64,000 bases of DNA, from contig NZ_JACHGJ010000005.1 in assembly GCF_014207565.1 (NCBI RefSeq), positions 1 to 64,000 on the forward strand, written 5' to 3'. The notes beneath the pieces were generated by a model. That model had not been told where the DNA came from. It did not search any database and saw only the letters and a program-made list of their open reading frames with translations. The stretch is from Spirochaeta isovalerica. GTDB lineage: Bacteria; Spirochaetota; Spirochaetia; DSM-2461. Of this stretch, positions 15,943 through 24,576 are shown one piece after another (position 1 is the first letter of the stretch; the number at the start of each line of letters is the position of its first letter). The position numbers and the translations under genes are program-made.

Positions 15943-17673
15943 TTACCAGTTGAAAACCTGATCCAGTTCTTCGTCTGTCACGTCGAAAATGGCATCATGA
16001 GGAGCCAGTCTCTCCCGTTTGAAGTACATGGGAAGCCTGTCGTGCTCTTTGGTAAATCCCGCTCTTTTGTTGAACTCCCGCTCCCAGGTCAGAATGTCTT
16101 TACCGAGGGCTGTTACGTCATCGGCAGTCAGATTCAGGCCGTGGAATGCGTTAATCAGATCGACGAAAGCGTTGAAGGTTTCAGGCTGATCGAGAATGGG
16201 AAAAGCTATAAAGAGACACATTCCCGTCGAGTCTATGGCTGCCGTGGCGATCTGCAGGTTCCGAGAGAGTTCGATCTGCCCCTGAGGTTTCAGAGGATCG
16301 ACAAATCCGCCCACTTTAAGGATGTTGGTGGCAATGGCGTAACCGGCCGTGTGGTCTGCTCCCATAGGTGTGGTGGCATAGGTTACTCCGATACCCTGAA
16401 TCGGTCTCGGGTCGTAGGCAGGCATGGCCTGTCCTTTGACGACCGGAGCTCTCTCGATACCGAATGTCTTGGCCGCAACAGCGGCTCCGCTTCCGAGGAT
16501 TCTACCCAGAGGCGTCCCTTCGCCGACTTCCCTGACCAGTTTCATCGCGCCTTCGGCGTCTCCGAATTCACAGAGTCCCGCTTCCATGGCCACACCGATG
16601 GTGGCGCCCATTTCGATCGTATCCAATCCGAAATCGTCATCCATACGGTCCATTCTGGCGATGGCGTCCAGGTCATCGATACCGCAGTTGGCTCCGTGAG
16701 CCCAGACTGTTTCGTATTCCGGCTGCTTGGTTATATAGTTTCCATCTTTGTCCACATAGGTACCGGAACACTGAATAACGCAGCCGCGATGGCATCCGTG
16801 GGTAGCCAGGCCGCCCCGTGAAGTTTCGGTTTCAGCCTGGGTTTCGCCGCTGATGTTATGAACTTTGTCGAACTGTCCCGTTGTGAAGTTGTTAGTGGGA
16901 AATCCGCCCGCTTCGTTGATAACATTGGCAAGGACGTTGGTCCCGTAGGCGGGGAGCCCCTGTCCGGAAACCGCGTGTTTCTTGATTCCGGCGATAAACT
17001 CTTTGTTGGCGGCTTTGAAAGCCTCATCATTAACAGGCTTTCTGACGGAACAGCCCGCATCATCGAGAACAAGGGCTTTTATGCCTTTGGAAGCCATTAC
17101 GGCGCCGACGCCTCCCCTTCCGCAATGTCTGGTAGGTCTTAATTCCATATCGGTTACGGCGATTGATGAGTTGGCCATCTTTCTTTCACCGGCAGAACCG
17201 ATAGACATATAAGCGCATTTTTCACCGTATTTGGCCACAAGTTTTTCTACAGCCGCATAGTTGTTCAGGCCTGTTATATCGTCGGCGGGAACGATTTCCA
17301 CGCTGTCTTTCCTGACAATTAGAGTATAGAGTTTTCCCTCAGGAGATTCCCCTTCGAGAATGATGGCGGCGTAACCGATCTTAGCCAGAACCTGGGCTGC
17401 CTGACCTCCCGCGTTGGATTCCTTAATCGTTCCGGTCAAAGGGCTCTTGCAGCCGACGGATAGACGCCCGGAAATCGCCGCGGCGCTTCCCGACATAAGC
17501 CCCGGAGCAATTACAAGCTTATTTTCCGGCCCCAGAGGGTGGCAGAGAGGAGGAACTTCCGTAAAAATGACTTTTGAGGTGAGAGCGCGCCCGCCGATCC
17601 CGGCATAGTCGCCTACTTCTTCGATAGAGTATTCCGGTTTGGAACTCATCCTGACACGTAAAATTTTATCCAT
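15943..17673 (-). CDS. aor: Aldehyde ferredoxin oxidoreductase (tungsten-containing type)
   Basis: A 576-residue AOR-family enzyme that oxidises aldehydes to acids with ferredoxin as acceptor, using a tungsten bis-pyranopterin and a [4Fe-4S] cluster. Family blocks seen: HCGRGGVGAVMASKGIKAL (pterin binding), the cysteine group in GCHRGCVIQC, GIDDLDAIARMDRMDDDFGLD, and DSTGMCLF with the likely fourth cluster cysteine. The first cysteines are spaced C-x3-C-x3-C; in characterised AOR it is C-x2-C-x3-C, a small departure. The start is ATG 17673 after GGGAG; an upstream in-frame start at 17733 has no such site. It heads the AOR/unknown/moaD operon and its promoter at 17801-17828 carries a likely TetR operator. 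Points to anaerobic life. Confidence 0.9.
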   Translation of the reverse strand: MDKILRVRMSSKPEYSIEEVGDYAGIGGRALTSKVIFTEVPPLCHPLGPENKLVIAPGLMSGSAAAISGRLSVGCKSPLTGTIKESNAGGQAAQVLAKIGYAAIILEGESPEGKLYTLIVRKDSVEIVPADDITGLNNYAAVEKLVAKYGEKCAYMSIGSAGERKMANSSIAVTDMELRPTRHCGRGGVGAVMASKGIKALVLDDAGCSVRKPVNDEAFKAANKEFIAGIKKHAVSGQGLPAYGTNVLANVINEAGGFPTNNFTTGQFDKVHNISGETQAETETSRGGLATHGCHRGCVIQCSGTYVDKDGNYITKQPEYETVWAHGANCGIDDLDAIARMDRMDDDFGLDTIEMGATIGVAMEAGLCEFGDAEGAMKLVREVGEGTPLGRILGSGAAVAAKTFGIERAPVVKGQAMPAYDPRPIQGIGVTYATTPMGADHTAGYAIATNILKVGGFVDPLKPQGQIELSRNLQIATAAIDSTGMCLFIAFPILDQPETFNAFVDLINAFHGLNLTADDVTALGKDILTWEREFNKRAGFTKEHDRLPMYFKRERLAPHDAIFDVTDEELDQVFNW

Positions 17674-17800
17674 ACATTTCTCCCTTGTCTGATTTCTCCT
17701 TTCCAAACACGGGAGGCCGGGGGATTTCTCCACAAGACCCTGACGGTCTGCATTCCATAGAAGACTTTAGGAAAACAGACTCGGAGATGGATTATTTATA

Positions 17801-17828
17801 ATTATACAATGCATTTCTGATTTGTAAA
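17801..17828 (-). promoter_or_regulatory. AOR operon promoter with inverted repeat
   Basis: On the minus strand -35 TTTACA (17828-17823), a 16-nt spacer and a perfect -10 TATAAT (17806-17801). Overlying both boxes is TACAATGCA-TTTC-TGATTTGTA (17805-17826), 9-bp arms with two mismatches and a 4-nt gap. That is a size usual for TetR sites. Two TetR genes lie immediately upstream in the same direction, so repression of the AOR operon by one of them is likely but inferred. Confidence 0.6.
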
Positions 17829-17846
17829 TGTTAAGATTTTAAAGGA

Positions 17847-18434
17847 TCAGGTCAGGAGGGAACAGATGAGATTGACTTCTTCCTCTACAACCGCGAAAGA
17901 CAGAGATTCCCGTACAATCCTCATAACCAATCTCTGTGTGTAGGCAATAAGCATATCGATTGTGGCGAACTCGGAGTAATCTACAGATTCGGGACGGGAC
18001 AGATCCTGATTGGAAACAAATGTCCTGGTGCTGATCTCCCGCTGCATGAAATCCACATACTTTTTATCGGGATATCCCCTGCTGAAGAAGATATCGAAAC
18101 AGCTGATAAACATATATTCCTGAAGCTGGTTTTCAAGAATATCTTTTATAATCTCTTTCACTTCAACAGCCGGTTTACCCAGAATATTCCAGGTATCGAA
18201 AAAACTGACTTTTCTCAGGTTGAGAATCTGGATATCTACGGCAATTTTTTCTTTGGATTCATAATAATTGTAAAGGCTCCTACGGGTTATGGAGGACGCT
18301 TCGGCAATCATCTGCATGGAAACTCTGTCAATTCCCTGATCGATGAAAAGAACTTTGGCGGCTTCGAGGATTTCTCCTCTTTTTTTATTAAGGGTCCTTG
18401 AATCGTCATAGCCCAGTATTCCGAGATCCATCAC
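17847..18434 (-). CDS. TetR-family transcriptional regulator
   Basis: A 195-residue repressor. The DNA-binding domain is RGEILEAAKVLFIDQGIDRVSMQMIAEASSITRRSLYNYYESKEKIA (about 18-65), with ITRRSLYNYY as recognition helix. The C-terminal ligand domain has no motif I can match to a known inducer. It resembles the neighbouring TetR in length and recognition helix (TRRSLYNYY against TRRTLYNHY), so the two may come from a duplication and bind related sites. It lies between that gene and the AOR operon, the likely target. It ends 173 bp before the AOR start. Confidence 0.85.
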   Translation of the reverse strand: MMDLGILGYDDSRTLNKKRGEILEAAKVLFIDQGIDRVSMQMIAEASSITRRSLYNYYESKEKIAVDIQILNLRKVSFFDTWNILGKPAVEVKEIIKDILENQLQEYMFISCFDIFFSRGYPDKKYVDFMQREISTRTFVSNQDLSRPESVDYSEFATIDMLIAYTQRLVMRIVRESLSFAVVEEEVNLICSLLT

Positions 18435-18454
18435 TATGAGTCTCCTTCAATGCC

Positions 18455-19084
18455 CTAAAGCAGCTTATCTATCAGCATAATGTAATCGTGATATTTGACA
18501 ATGCCCTGCTCTTTATGAGCTTCAAGTCTGAAACTGATCCTTTCAAGATAGGCGATCAGGCTTTCAAAACATATTTTCGCCATCAATTCAGGAGCCACGG
18601 AAGCATCTCTAAAGCTCCCATTAATTTTTAACTGAGTAAAATACTCGATAATTTTCGTATTGTTCAGAAGATAGTTGACGAAGAGATTTTCTTCCCCTAT
18701 TAAATCATTCCGCTCCCGGGCGTACTGATCGAAATAGACAGTAAAGGCCAGTCGTTCGGAATCCTTGATGAGATAATTGTAAAGCGAGACAAGACAGTGT
18801 TTGATTCCCTCTTTGTTCATGTCTCCAGGCTGCAGTTTGTAGTTGCAGTTATCCAGGACATCATTCAACAGCAGTTTGTGAAGGAGAAGAGCGAGTTCCT
18901 CTTTGGTATCGTAATGATTATAAAGCGTTCTCCGGGTCAAGCCGACGGCGTCTGCGATATCCACCATTGTCGTCCTGAAAATTCCGTTGCGGGCGAAAAG
19001 CTCGAACGATGCTTCCAGGATGCGTCGGCGGGTTTTTATAACGGTACGGCTCAGCGTTTTGTCTTCTATATGGTTAAACATCAT
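18455..19084 (-). CDS. TetR-family transcriptional regulator
   Basis: About 209 residues from the MMFNH start (19084); a GTG at 19123 is an alternative. The helix-turn-helix block is RRRILEASFELFARNGIFRTTMVDIADAVGLTRRTLYNHYDTKEELALLL. The C-terminal domain is helical and unassigned. It is followed 20 bp later by a second TetR gene with a very similar recognition helix, so both are likely on one transcript. Two stacked repressors ahead of one metabolic operon could give response to two signals. No good ribosome binding site is visible for either start. Confidence 0.82.
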   Translation of the reverse strand: MMFNHIEDKTLSRTVIKTRRRILEASFELFARNGIFRTTMVDIADAVGLTRRTLYNHYDTKEELALLLHKLLLNDVLDNCNYKLQPGDMNKEGIKHCLVSLYNYLIKDSERLAFTVYFDQYARERNDLIGEENLFVNYLLNNTKIIEYFTQLKINGSFRDASVAPELMAKICFESLIAYLERISFRLEAHKEQGIVKYHDYIMLIDKLL

Positions 19085-19192
19085 TAAATTACTCGATAAG
19101 GTACACCATACAAAAATTTTCACACTCAGGCAACGGTTGAAAAGGGGGAACCTTTATTTTATCGATAAAAAAAGAACAAAATTAAAAATAAA

Positions 19193-19576
19193 CTAATTTT
19201 TCCCTTCAGGTATGGTAAACTTCCGGCTGTCGAAGCGGTCGCCGCCCAGCCAGAGATCGATCTTGATACCACTGCCGGTTCTGGCAACATCGCAGTGCTT
19301 GAGCTGCCACCCCAGAAGATTGAGCCTGGAGGAGCCCAGAAGGTCGTGACCGGTCATAGCGCCGTAATAGCTGGCCAGTTCGGGTCTTTTCCGGCTGTTG
19401 AGGGCCTTGTCTATTTTTTTGATTTCCTCATCGCTGTGTTCGTTGTCATCGATAATGCACAGATGAAGGCCGTCTTCCTCCTGATGAAGGGAGATAACCA
19501 TCCTCATGGGATCGCCCTGGAGAATATAACTTGAGATTTCCCCGATAAGATGGAGAATGAAGTCTTTTCTTTTCAT
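19193..19576 (-). CDS. Small GHKL-ATPase-like partner of DUF1576 protein
   Basis: 127 residues from ATG 19576 (ribosome binding site GAGG 8 nt upstream). It starts 1 bp after the DUF1576 stop and is surely cotranscribed. The sequence has a helix (FILHLIGEISSYILQ), a strand pair with LHLCIIDDNE, and LNLLGWQLKHCDVARTGSGIKIDLWLG. The DDN and the late Gly-rich strand are reminiscent of the C-terminal half of GHKL ATPases such as histidine kinases and anti-sigma factors, but the ATP-binding Asn and G boxes are not clear. Function unknown; the pairing suggests it senses or controls the membrane partner. Confidence 0.7.
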   Translation of the reverse strand: MKRKDFILHLIGEISSYILQGDPMRMVISLHQEEDGLHLCIIDDNEHSDEEIKKIDKALNSRKRPELASYYGAMTGHDLLGSSRLNLLGWQLKHCDVARTGSGIKIDLWLGGDRFDSRKFTIPEGKN

Positions 19577-19577
19577 A

Positions 19578-20840
19578 TCAGAATTCCTCTTTGTTCGTTC
19601 TGTACCACTGAATAACAGCAATTATTAGAGATGCCGTCAAACCTCCGGCAAAACCATTGTTATAGAGATTCATGCCGCCGTGCCAGGCCCCCGTCTGGAG
19701 CACCATGAGGAGATGAATGATACCGGCCGCCACACCGGCGGGAATACCGAATTCTCCGGCCAGGGGAGCCAGCGTCGTAGAAAAAATCGCCGCGAGAACA
19801 GGGCCGGGGGAATTAAGGGAATTCCCTGTAGCCAGAGTAGCCAGGATGACACCGGTAACAACAGGCCAGGCATTGGAAATATGGGTACCGAAAGCCCCGA
19901 AACCCATTATGGTAAGCAAACCGCCGATAACAGATCCGTTAAAAGGCGCTCCGATAAGGTAGATATAAAGTGAACCGGCCAAGCCGATCAGTCCGCTGTT
20001 GAGCAGGGTTCCTCCCGCGGAGACGAGATCGATAAAATCCGAGGGAAGACGGCCGGGTATGGTAAGAATTTCTCTCAGGGCTTTCCAGACCTTCCTCCCG
20101 TCTCTGACGATTCCGGCAGCGATCAGCAGGAGCGACATGGCCGGAACGAGAAGTGACAGATAGGGGTTTGTCCCCTCGAACCAGTAAAAAGCCCCGGCAT
20201 ATTCATGGCCGAATCCCCGTAAAAGTGCGGCGGCGAAAAGCCCGAAGAAACCGCAGGTCAGCCCCATATTATAGAGGTTATACCCCTGATGGAGATGGAG
20301 CATGGAAACAGCGATGGCGGGAAGAAAGAAACCTGTAACGATCCCCCCGGCTGTACCGGCAAGAACAGCCGCCAGAGGAGGCAGTCCCAGTTCCCAGGCA
20401 AGAGTGCTGACAAGAGGAGCCAGAGCCGTTCCGAAAAGGGCGATCATAAGATAGTCACGGAGACCTTTTCCCACAAGCCGGGCCGATAGATATACACCGA
20501 AAAAAATCGGTAGGATATTGAGAGGGGTTTTTCCGAAAAGACCGAAACCCGCCATAGTCAGAACAGCGGCGAAAGTCGGTCCCGAGAGGGGTATCCGGGA
20601 CACCAGAATCAAAAGAAGGCCAATAGCCCCTACAAGAGCTCCGTTCAACAGGGCTCCGCCGGTACCGGCGATTTCAATATAATCATTAATAAGCCTGGCC
20701 GGATGTGTTTGTATTTTCAAAAAACCTTTCGCGGTCGCACTAATGCCGGAATCGGCCAGACCGGTAAAGATCATTCCTGTCAGAAGCAAGGACAGAATTA
20801 TCAGAAGATAAGTATGGTTACTGATTTCTTTTTGAGCCAT
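19578..20840 (-). CDS. DUF1576 multi-pass membrane protein
   Basis: A 420-residue integral membrane protein with about 11-12 helices. It is built from two similar halves: HPARLINDYIEIAGTGGALLNGALVGAIGL near 45-75 and GRLPSDFIDLVSAGGTLLNSGLIGLAGSLY near 255-285. Each half also repeats a Gly-rich block with PLSGPTFAAVLTMAGFGLFGKTPLNILP against PFNGSVIGGLLTIMGFGAFGTHISNAWP. Such inverted or direct internal duplication is a mark of transporters. The family (DUF1576) has no established substrate. The downstream small gene is coupled 1 bp away. The weak upstream region gives no regulatory clue. Confidence 0.85.
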   Translation of the reverse strand: MAQKEISNHTYLLIILSLLLTGMIFTGLADSGISATAKGFLKIQTHPARLINDYIEIAGTGGALLNGALVGAIGLLLILVSRIPLSGPTFAAVLTMAGFGLFGKTPLNILPIFFGVYLSARLVGKGLRDYLMIALFGTALAPLVSTLAWELGLPPLAAVLAGTAGGIVTGFFLPAIAVSMLHLHQGYNLYNMGLTCGFFGLFAAALLRGFGHEYAGAFYWFEGTNPYLSLLVPAMSLLLIAAGIVRDGRKVWKALREILTIPGRLPSDFIDLVSAGGTLLNSGLIGLAGSLYIYLIGAPFNGSVIGGLLTIMGFGAFGTHISNAWPVVTGVILATLATGNSLNSPGPVLAAIFSTTLAPLAGEFGIPAGVAAGIIHLLMVLQTGAWHGGMNLYNNGFAGGLTASLIIAVIQWYRTNKEEF

Positions 20841-20870
20841 ATGGGATTCTTACATGAAATATAGTGTCTA

Positions 20871-23258
20871 TCAATCCATTTCTATGACTTCGCGCAACTT
20901 TTTGGCAAGACTTCCCATGGAAAAGGGTTTCTGGATAAACAGAGAACCCATTTCCAGAATATTCTGCTGTGCCATGGCCTTGTCGGCATAACCCGACATG
21001 TACAGGACCTTCAGATTTTTCCGGCTCCGGGATATTTTTTCATAAAGCTCTCTGCCGTTCATATCGGGCATGATGACATCGGTAAGAAGGATATCCACTT
21101 TCCCCTTGTAGGTTGAGAGAACATTTATAGCTTCCGTGCCGTTGGCGCTGCTCAGGACATTATATCCCAGATCCCGCAGAATGGTTTCCGTCAGTTCTTT
21201 AACCTGCCTGTTGTCTTCGGCGACTAGAACTGTTTCAGACCCCCGTCGGTTTTCTCCATCTGCTTCTTTCTTTTCCGCCGGCAGATTTTCCGAACTCAAG
21301 GGAAGATAGACTTTAAAGGTCGACCCCCGTCCGGGTTCGCTGTAGACAAGGATATCGCCGTTATGCTGGTTCACGATACCATATACCGTGGCAAGTCCGA
21401 GTCCGATGCCGAACTCGCCCTTCGTAGAGAAAAAGGGTTCGAAGATTTTATCCTTGATTTCCGGCGCCATCCCCTGTCCCGTATCGCTGATGGCCAGCAG
21501 AACATAAGACCCCTTTTCGATATTATTGTACTTCCGTCCCGAACTGTTCTCCATTTCCACAACTGTCAACTCTACAGTGAGAACTCCTCCGGCAGGCATG
21601 GCATCCTGGGCATTGACGCATAAATTGAGAATAACCTGCTCGATCTGTCCGGGATCGGCCATGACTATGGGTGTTTTTTCCGATTCTACAATTTCAATGG
21701 AAATATCTTCGCGTATGGTTCTCTTGAGAAGTTTCTGGAACCCCGTAACCACTTTGTTGAGATCAAGCGGCTTATACTCCAGCTCCTGTTTGCGGCTGAA
21801 GGCCAGTAGCTGCTGAACCAGATCACGGGCTTTGCCACCCGCTTTGAAGATCTGCTGGACCTGCCTTTTCAGGGCTTCGTTCTCCATTTTGTTCATAAGC
21901 ATTTCGCTGTAGCCCAGTATCGGAGTCAATAGATTATTCAGATCGTGAGCTACCCCGCCGGCAAGCCGGCCGATGGATTCGACCTTTTGGGTCTGCTGAA
22001 GCTGCTCTTCTATGCGCGATTTCTCCTCCAGTTCGATACGCATCAGTTCAAAAACTCTGGCGGTTTCATCCACTTCCCTGTAGGACGTCTCAATATTGAG
22101 AGGACTTTTCAGATTACCGCTGCCCACCGATTTCGCAGCGCCCTGCAGACGGATAAGGGGCTGGACTATCGACCGGGTTATGAAAAATCCGATAAGAATG
22201 GTAACAAGCCCCAGAGACAGGGATATGATAAGGGAAGAGGTTCTGTTTTTTTTCAAAGCTCCGATATAGTCATCTTCGGGAATATAGATTCCCAGCAACC
22301 AGGGCCAATAAGAAGCCTTGAAGGGAGCAAACATGGCATGGAAGACCTGATTCTCATAATTAAAGGTGAAAAAAAGCTCGCTCTTTTCATCCAGTTCATA
22401 TTCTTTCGATTGCAGGGCTTCATAAGCCGCTTTACTCACTTCGTCTTCCAGTTCGCCGATAGTGGCCAGATGAACAGCATCATCATCGGTATTGACTGTA
22501 AGCTGACTTTTTTCGGGATAGGCCAGAACCTTGCCCGTGTTATCGAGAATAAAGGCTTTTCCGTTTTTTCCTATGCTCAGACTGGCCAGAAAATCGGAAA
22601 GTTCGGAAATTTCGATATCCACCCCGACGACACCATGAAGAGAACCGTTATCATTATAGACCGGGCTGGCTGTCGTAATTCCGGGATTACGGGAGGTGAA
22701 AAAGACATAGGGATCGGTCCATATCAGACTTCTGGCCTCTATAGCCTGAATGAACCAGGGTCTCTTCCGGGGGTCATAAGTATCCTGATCATCGGAATAC
22801 TGGCGGGTTTCCCGGAAAAACAGATCAGTCTCCCGGAACACGACAGAACGCTCTCCATCAGTCAGAGAGATGTTCTTTGTCATAAACCCCTCTTCGCCGC
22901 GGCGGGAAACCATGACGAACTCCCCTTCAACCGTTCCGTAATAAATGTTGGAGAACTGGGAATTGACCATCAGCTGCTCAAAGAAATAGTGCTCCATTTC
23001 GTTTTTACGGCTGGATGTGACTATTTTGTTAACAGCCAGACCGCTCGTGAGCAGAGCGGCGTCCCGGGCAGGATAGAGGTGACTGCGCGACTTATCTATG
23101 GTGTAGGAAGAAATATTACCCATTATCTCTCTGGCATGTTCGGTAAAGACCTGCTTCGAAGAGAAATAAGTCGAAAGGATGATGAAGCTTATAATTCCCA
23201 TAACCAGACCGGGCATCCCGAGAATGAGAATAAAGCGGATCGATATTTTCTTTTTCAC
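20871..23258 (-). CDS. Hybrid sensor histidine kinase (Cache-HAMP-HisKA-HATPase-REC)
   Basis: About 795 residues. Transmembrane helix 1 is RFILILGMPGLVMGIISFIIL. A periplasmic double-Cache sensor follows (about 35-335, with DPRKRPWFIQA and the VVGVDIEISEL strand), then helix 2, HAMP (RSIVQPLIRLQGAA), a HisKA box with His in GGVAHDLNNLL (about 442), HATPase with DTGQGM and GIGLGLATVYG, and a C-terminal receiver with Asp in LLTDVIMPDMNG (about 730). Cache domains bind small metabolites. Start: ATG 23264 is only 2 nt beyond the -10 box of a consensus promoter, so it would not be transcribed. In-frame GTG 23258 fits a leaderless start. If another promoter is used, 23264 is correct. Confidence 0.85.
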   Translation of the reverse strand: MKKKISIRFILILGMPGLVMGIISFIILSTYFSSKQVFTEHAREIMGNISSYTIDKSRSHLYPARDAALLTSGLAVNKIVTSSRKNEMEHYFFEQLMVNSQFSNIYYGTVEGEFVMVSRRGEEGFMTKNISLTDGERSVVFRETDLFFRETRQYSDDQDTYDPRKRPWFIQAIEARSLIWTDPYVFFTSRNPGITTASPVYNDNGSLHGVVGVDIEISELSDFLASLSIGKNGKAFILDNTGKVLAYPEKSQLTVNTDDDAVHLATIGELEDEVSKAAYEALQSKEYELDEKSELFFTFNYENQVFHAMFAPFKASYWPWLLGIYIPEDDYIGALKKNRTSSLIISLSLGLVTILIGFFITRSIVQPLIRLQGAAKSVGSGNLKSPLNIETSYREVDETARVFELMRIELEEKSRIEEQLQQTQKVESIGRLAGGVAHDLNNLLTPILGYSEMLMNKMENEALKRQVQQIFKAGGKARDLVQQLLAFSRKQELEYKPLDLNKVVTGFQKLLKRTIREDISIEIVESEKTPIVMADPGQIEQVILNLCVNAQDAMPAGGVLTVELTVVEMENSSGRKYNNIEKGSYVLLAISDTGQGMAPEIKDKIFEPFFSTKGEFGIGLGLATVYGIVNQHNGDILVYSEPGRGSTFKVYLPLSSENLPAEKKEADGENRRGSETVLVAEDNRQVKELTETILRDLGYNVLSSANGTEAINVLSTYKGKVDILLTDVIMPDMNGRELYEKISRSRKNLKVLYMSGYADKAMAQQNILEMGSLFIQKPFSMGSLAKKLREVIEMD

Positions 23259-23266
23259 GTTCATAT

Positions 23267-23295
23267 ATGATAAGATCAGAAAAATTTGGTGTCAA
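23267..23295 (-). promoter_or_regulatory. Strong promoter of the hybrid kinase gene
   Basis: Minus strand: -35 TTGACA (23295-23290, perfect consensus), a 17-nt spacer and -10 TATCAT (23272-23267, one or two departures from TATAAT). Transcription would begin near 23259-23261, at or just before the GTG at 23258 and after the ATG at 23264. No ribosome binding site is present for either start, so the message is likely leaderless. Confidence 0.65.
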
Positions 23296-23300
23296 CTATG

Positions 23301-23340
23301 AAAAAAGCCGCTGAACTCGTAGAACAGCGGCTCGTTTTTT
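23301..23340 (-). terminator. Intrinsic terminator
   Basis: Stem GCCGCTG (23307-23313) and CAGCGGC (23325-23331) with an 11-nt loop. On the minus strand it is followed by six T (23306-23301), and on the plus strand by six T at 23335-23340, so it can work both ways. It ends the transcript of the coiled-coil gene at 23360-23956. Confidence 0.85.
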
Positions 23341-23359
23341 CCAACAGCAGACAGGTCAA

Positions 23360-23956
23360 TCAATTCCCGTCTGTCGTAACTTCCTCTCTCAGAGATTCAA
23401 GCTCTCCGATGATAGAATCAAGCTTAGTTGAAACTTCGTTGATTTTCGCCTCCGTATCCGATACGGCTTTCTGCTTCTCGGCAATCAATTCCTCATTTCT
23501 GGCGACGATGGCTTCCCGTCTCGCCGAATCATTGGTCAGGAATTCCACTTCGTCTTTATCCGAAGCGACCTGTTCGGTCAACCTGGTCTGCTCTGTCCTT
23601 AAAATCCACATTACGCTTTTCAGCTCGGCCCGGCTCGAATCCAGTCTATCCAGAGTCTCTCTGTCTTTCGTTTCCCGGCTGATGGAATTCAGTTCCAGAT
23701 TGGTTTCACTGGCATAAGCCAGATTCTCCGCGATTTTCTCCAGCCTGGATTCAGAGGTCTGAATTCTGTTTTCCAGAAAGGCCTTTCTCTCTGCATTGGT
23801 TTCTATTATCGTCCTGTGATTGTCATTGGTTCTCTGAAGTCTGGCTATCTCTTCATTTGTCTCTTTTACATCAACATAATTTGAATCAGCCTGAGCCCCG
23901 ATGGAATACACTCCTGCCAGCAACAAACAAAGCAATGCTATGGATCTTTGCTTCAT
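23360..23956 (-). CDS. Secreted coiled-coil protein of unknown function
   Basis: A 198-residue protein. The start is ATG 23956 after AGGAG; a TTG six codons earlier has none. A signal peptide (MKQRSIALLCLLLAGVYSIGAQA) ends at a good type I cleavage site near residue 23, and no lipobox Cys is present. The rest is almost all heptad-rich helix, full of Glu, Asn, Arg and Thr, with no cysteines, so it should be a long periplasmic coiled coil. No family recognised. It has its own terminator downstream and no operon partner; a structural or envelope-spacing role is possible, as for other periplasmic coiled-coil proteins. Confidence 0.8.
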   Translation of the reverse strand: MKQRSIALLCLLLAGVYSIGAQADSNYVDVKETNEEIARLQRTNDNHRTIIETNAERKAFLENRIQTSESRLEKIAENLAYASETNLELNSISRETKDRETLDRLDSSRAELKSVMWILRTEQTRLTEQVASDKDEVEFLTNDSARREAIVARNEELIAEKQKAVSDTEAKINEVSTKLDSIIGELESLREEVTTDGN

Positions 23957-24051
23957 CTTTCTCTCCTGTTTCAATTCGATCTTTATTGAAATTATAAGAA
24001 GCGGTGGTGGTTTTTACAAATTCGCAGAGGAGAAAAGTTGGAGAAAAAAGA

Positions 24052-24501
24052 TCAGTCGTCTACAGGTTCGAGTTCCTCGACCGGCTCTTCAAAGGCTTCC
24101 AGTTCTTCAATGGGTTCAGAATCTGGCGTATAGGGAACGGCGACGGGGAGTCTGTATATATCTTCCCGGATTTCAGGCTGGAAGGGATTGTATTCTGGAA
24201 CGTCTCCTCCCACCTCAATCAGCTCTCCCAGATCGCTTTCATCCTCAACGGGTATGAGAACACCGGGAGCAGAAGAATCATCCGAAAGAGAATCCTCATC
24301 CAGGGGAACGGGAATATCATGTTTATGATTTTTGCCGGAGACGCGCAGAACTAATGAATAAAAAAGCAGAACCGCCAGAGTTCCGGCTAAATGCAGAGTT
24401 CTGTTTTCGATCAGGAACAATCGGTCTATGAGGAAAAGGGAAAAAGCCAGAGCCATGATGAGAATAGCAGCTCCCCTCCCTTTTTTTACCGTGTTTTTCA
24501 T
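24052..24501 (-). CDS. Small membrane protein with acidic Pro/Glu-rich tail
   Basis: 149 residues. After a basic start (MKNTVKKGRG) come two transmembrane helices (AAILIMALAFSLFLIDRLF and LHLAGTLAVLLFYSLVLRV). The remaining 95 residues are hydrophilic, very acidic and proline-rich, ending in a run of Glu-Glu-Leu/Val-Glu repeats, and are probably disordered. By the positive-inside rule both ends would face the cytoplasm. No family recognised. A TATAAT box lies on the minus strand about 20 nt upstream (near 24514-24519), divergent from lepB. The tail could be a docking segment. Confidence 0.7.
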   Translation of the reverse strand: MKNTVKKGRGAAILIMALAFSLFLIDRLFLIENRTLHLAGTLAVLLFYSLVLRVSGKNHKHDIPVPLDEDSLSDDSSAPGVLIPVEDESDLGELIEVGGDVPEYNPFQPEIREDIYRLPVAVPYTPDSEPIEELEAFEEPVEELEPVDD

Positions 24502-24576
24502 ACTGGCTCTATTATAGTATGACCCATCTGAAAATTAAACACATTTTCTTTTTAACAATTGTTAATATCCTGAATC

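Noticed and set aside
21945-23270. Long open frame of 441 codons on the plus strand.
   Set aside because: It is the antisense of the hybrid kinase, whose Cache, HAMP and kinase motifs are all readable on the minus strand; the plus-strand translation has no motif.
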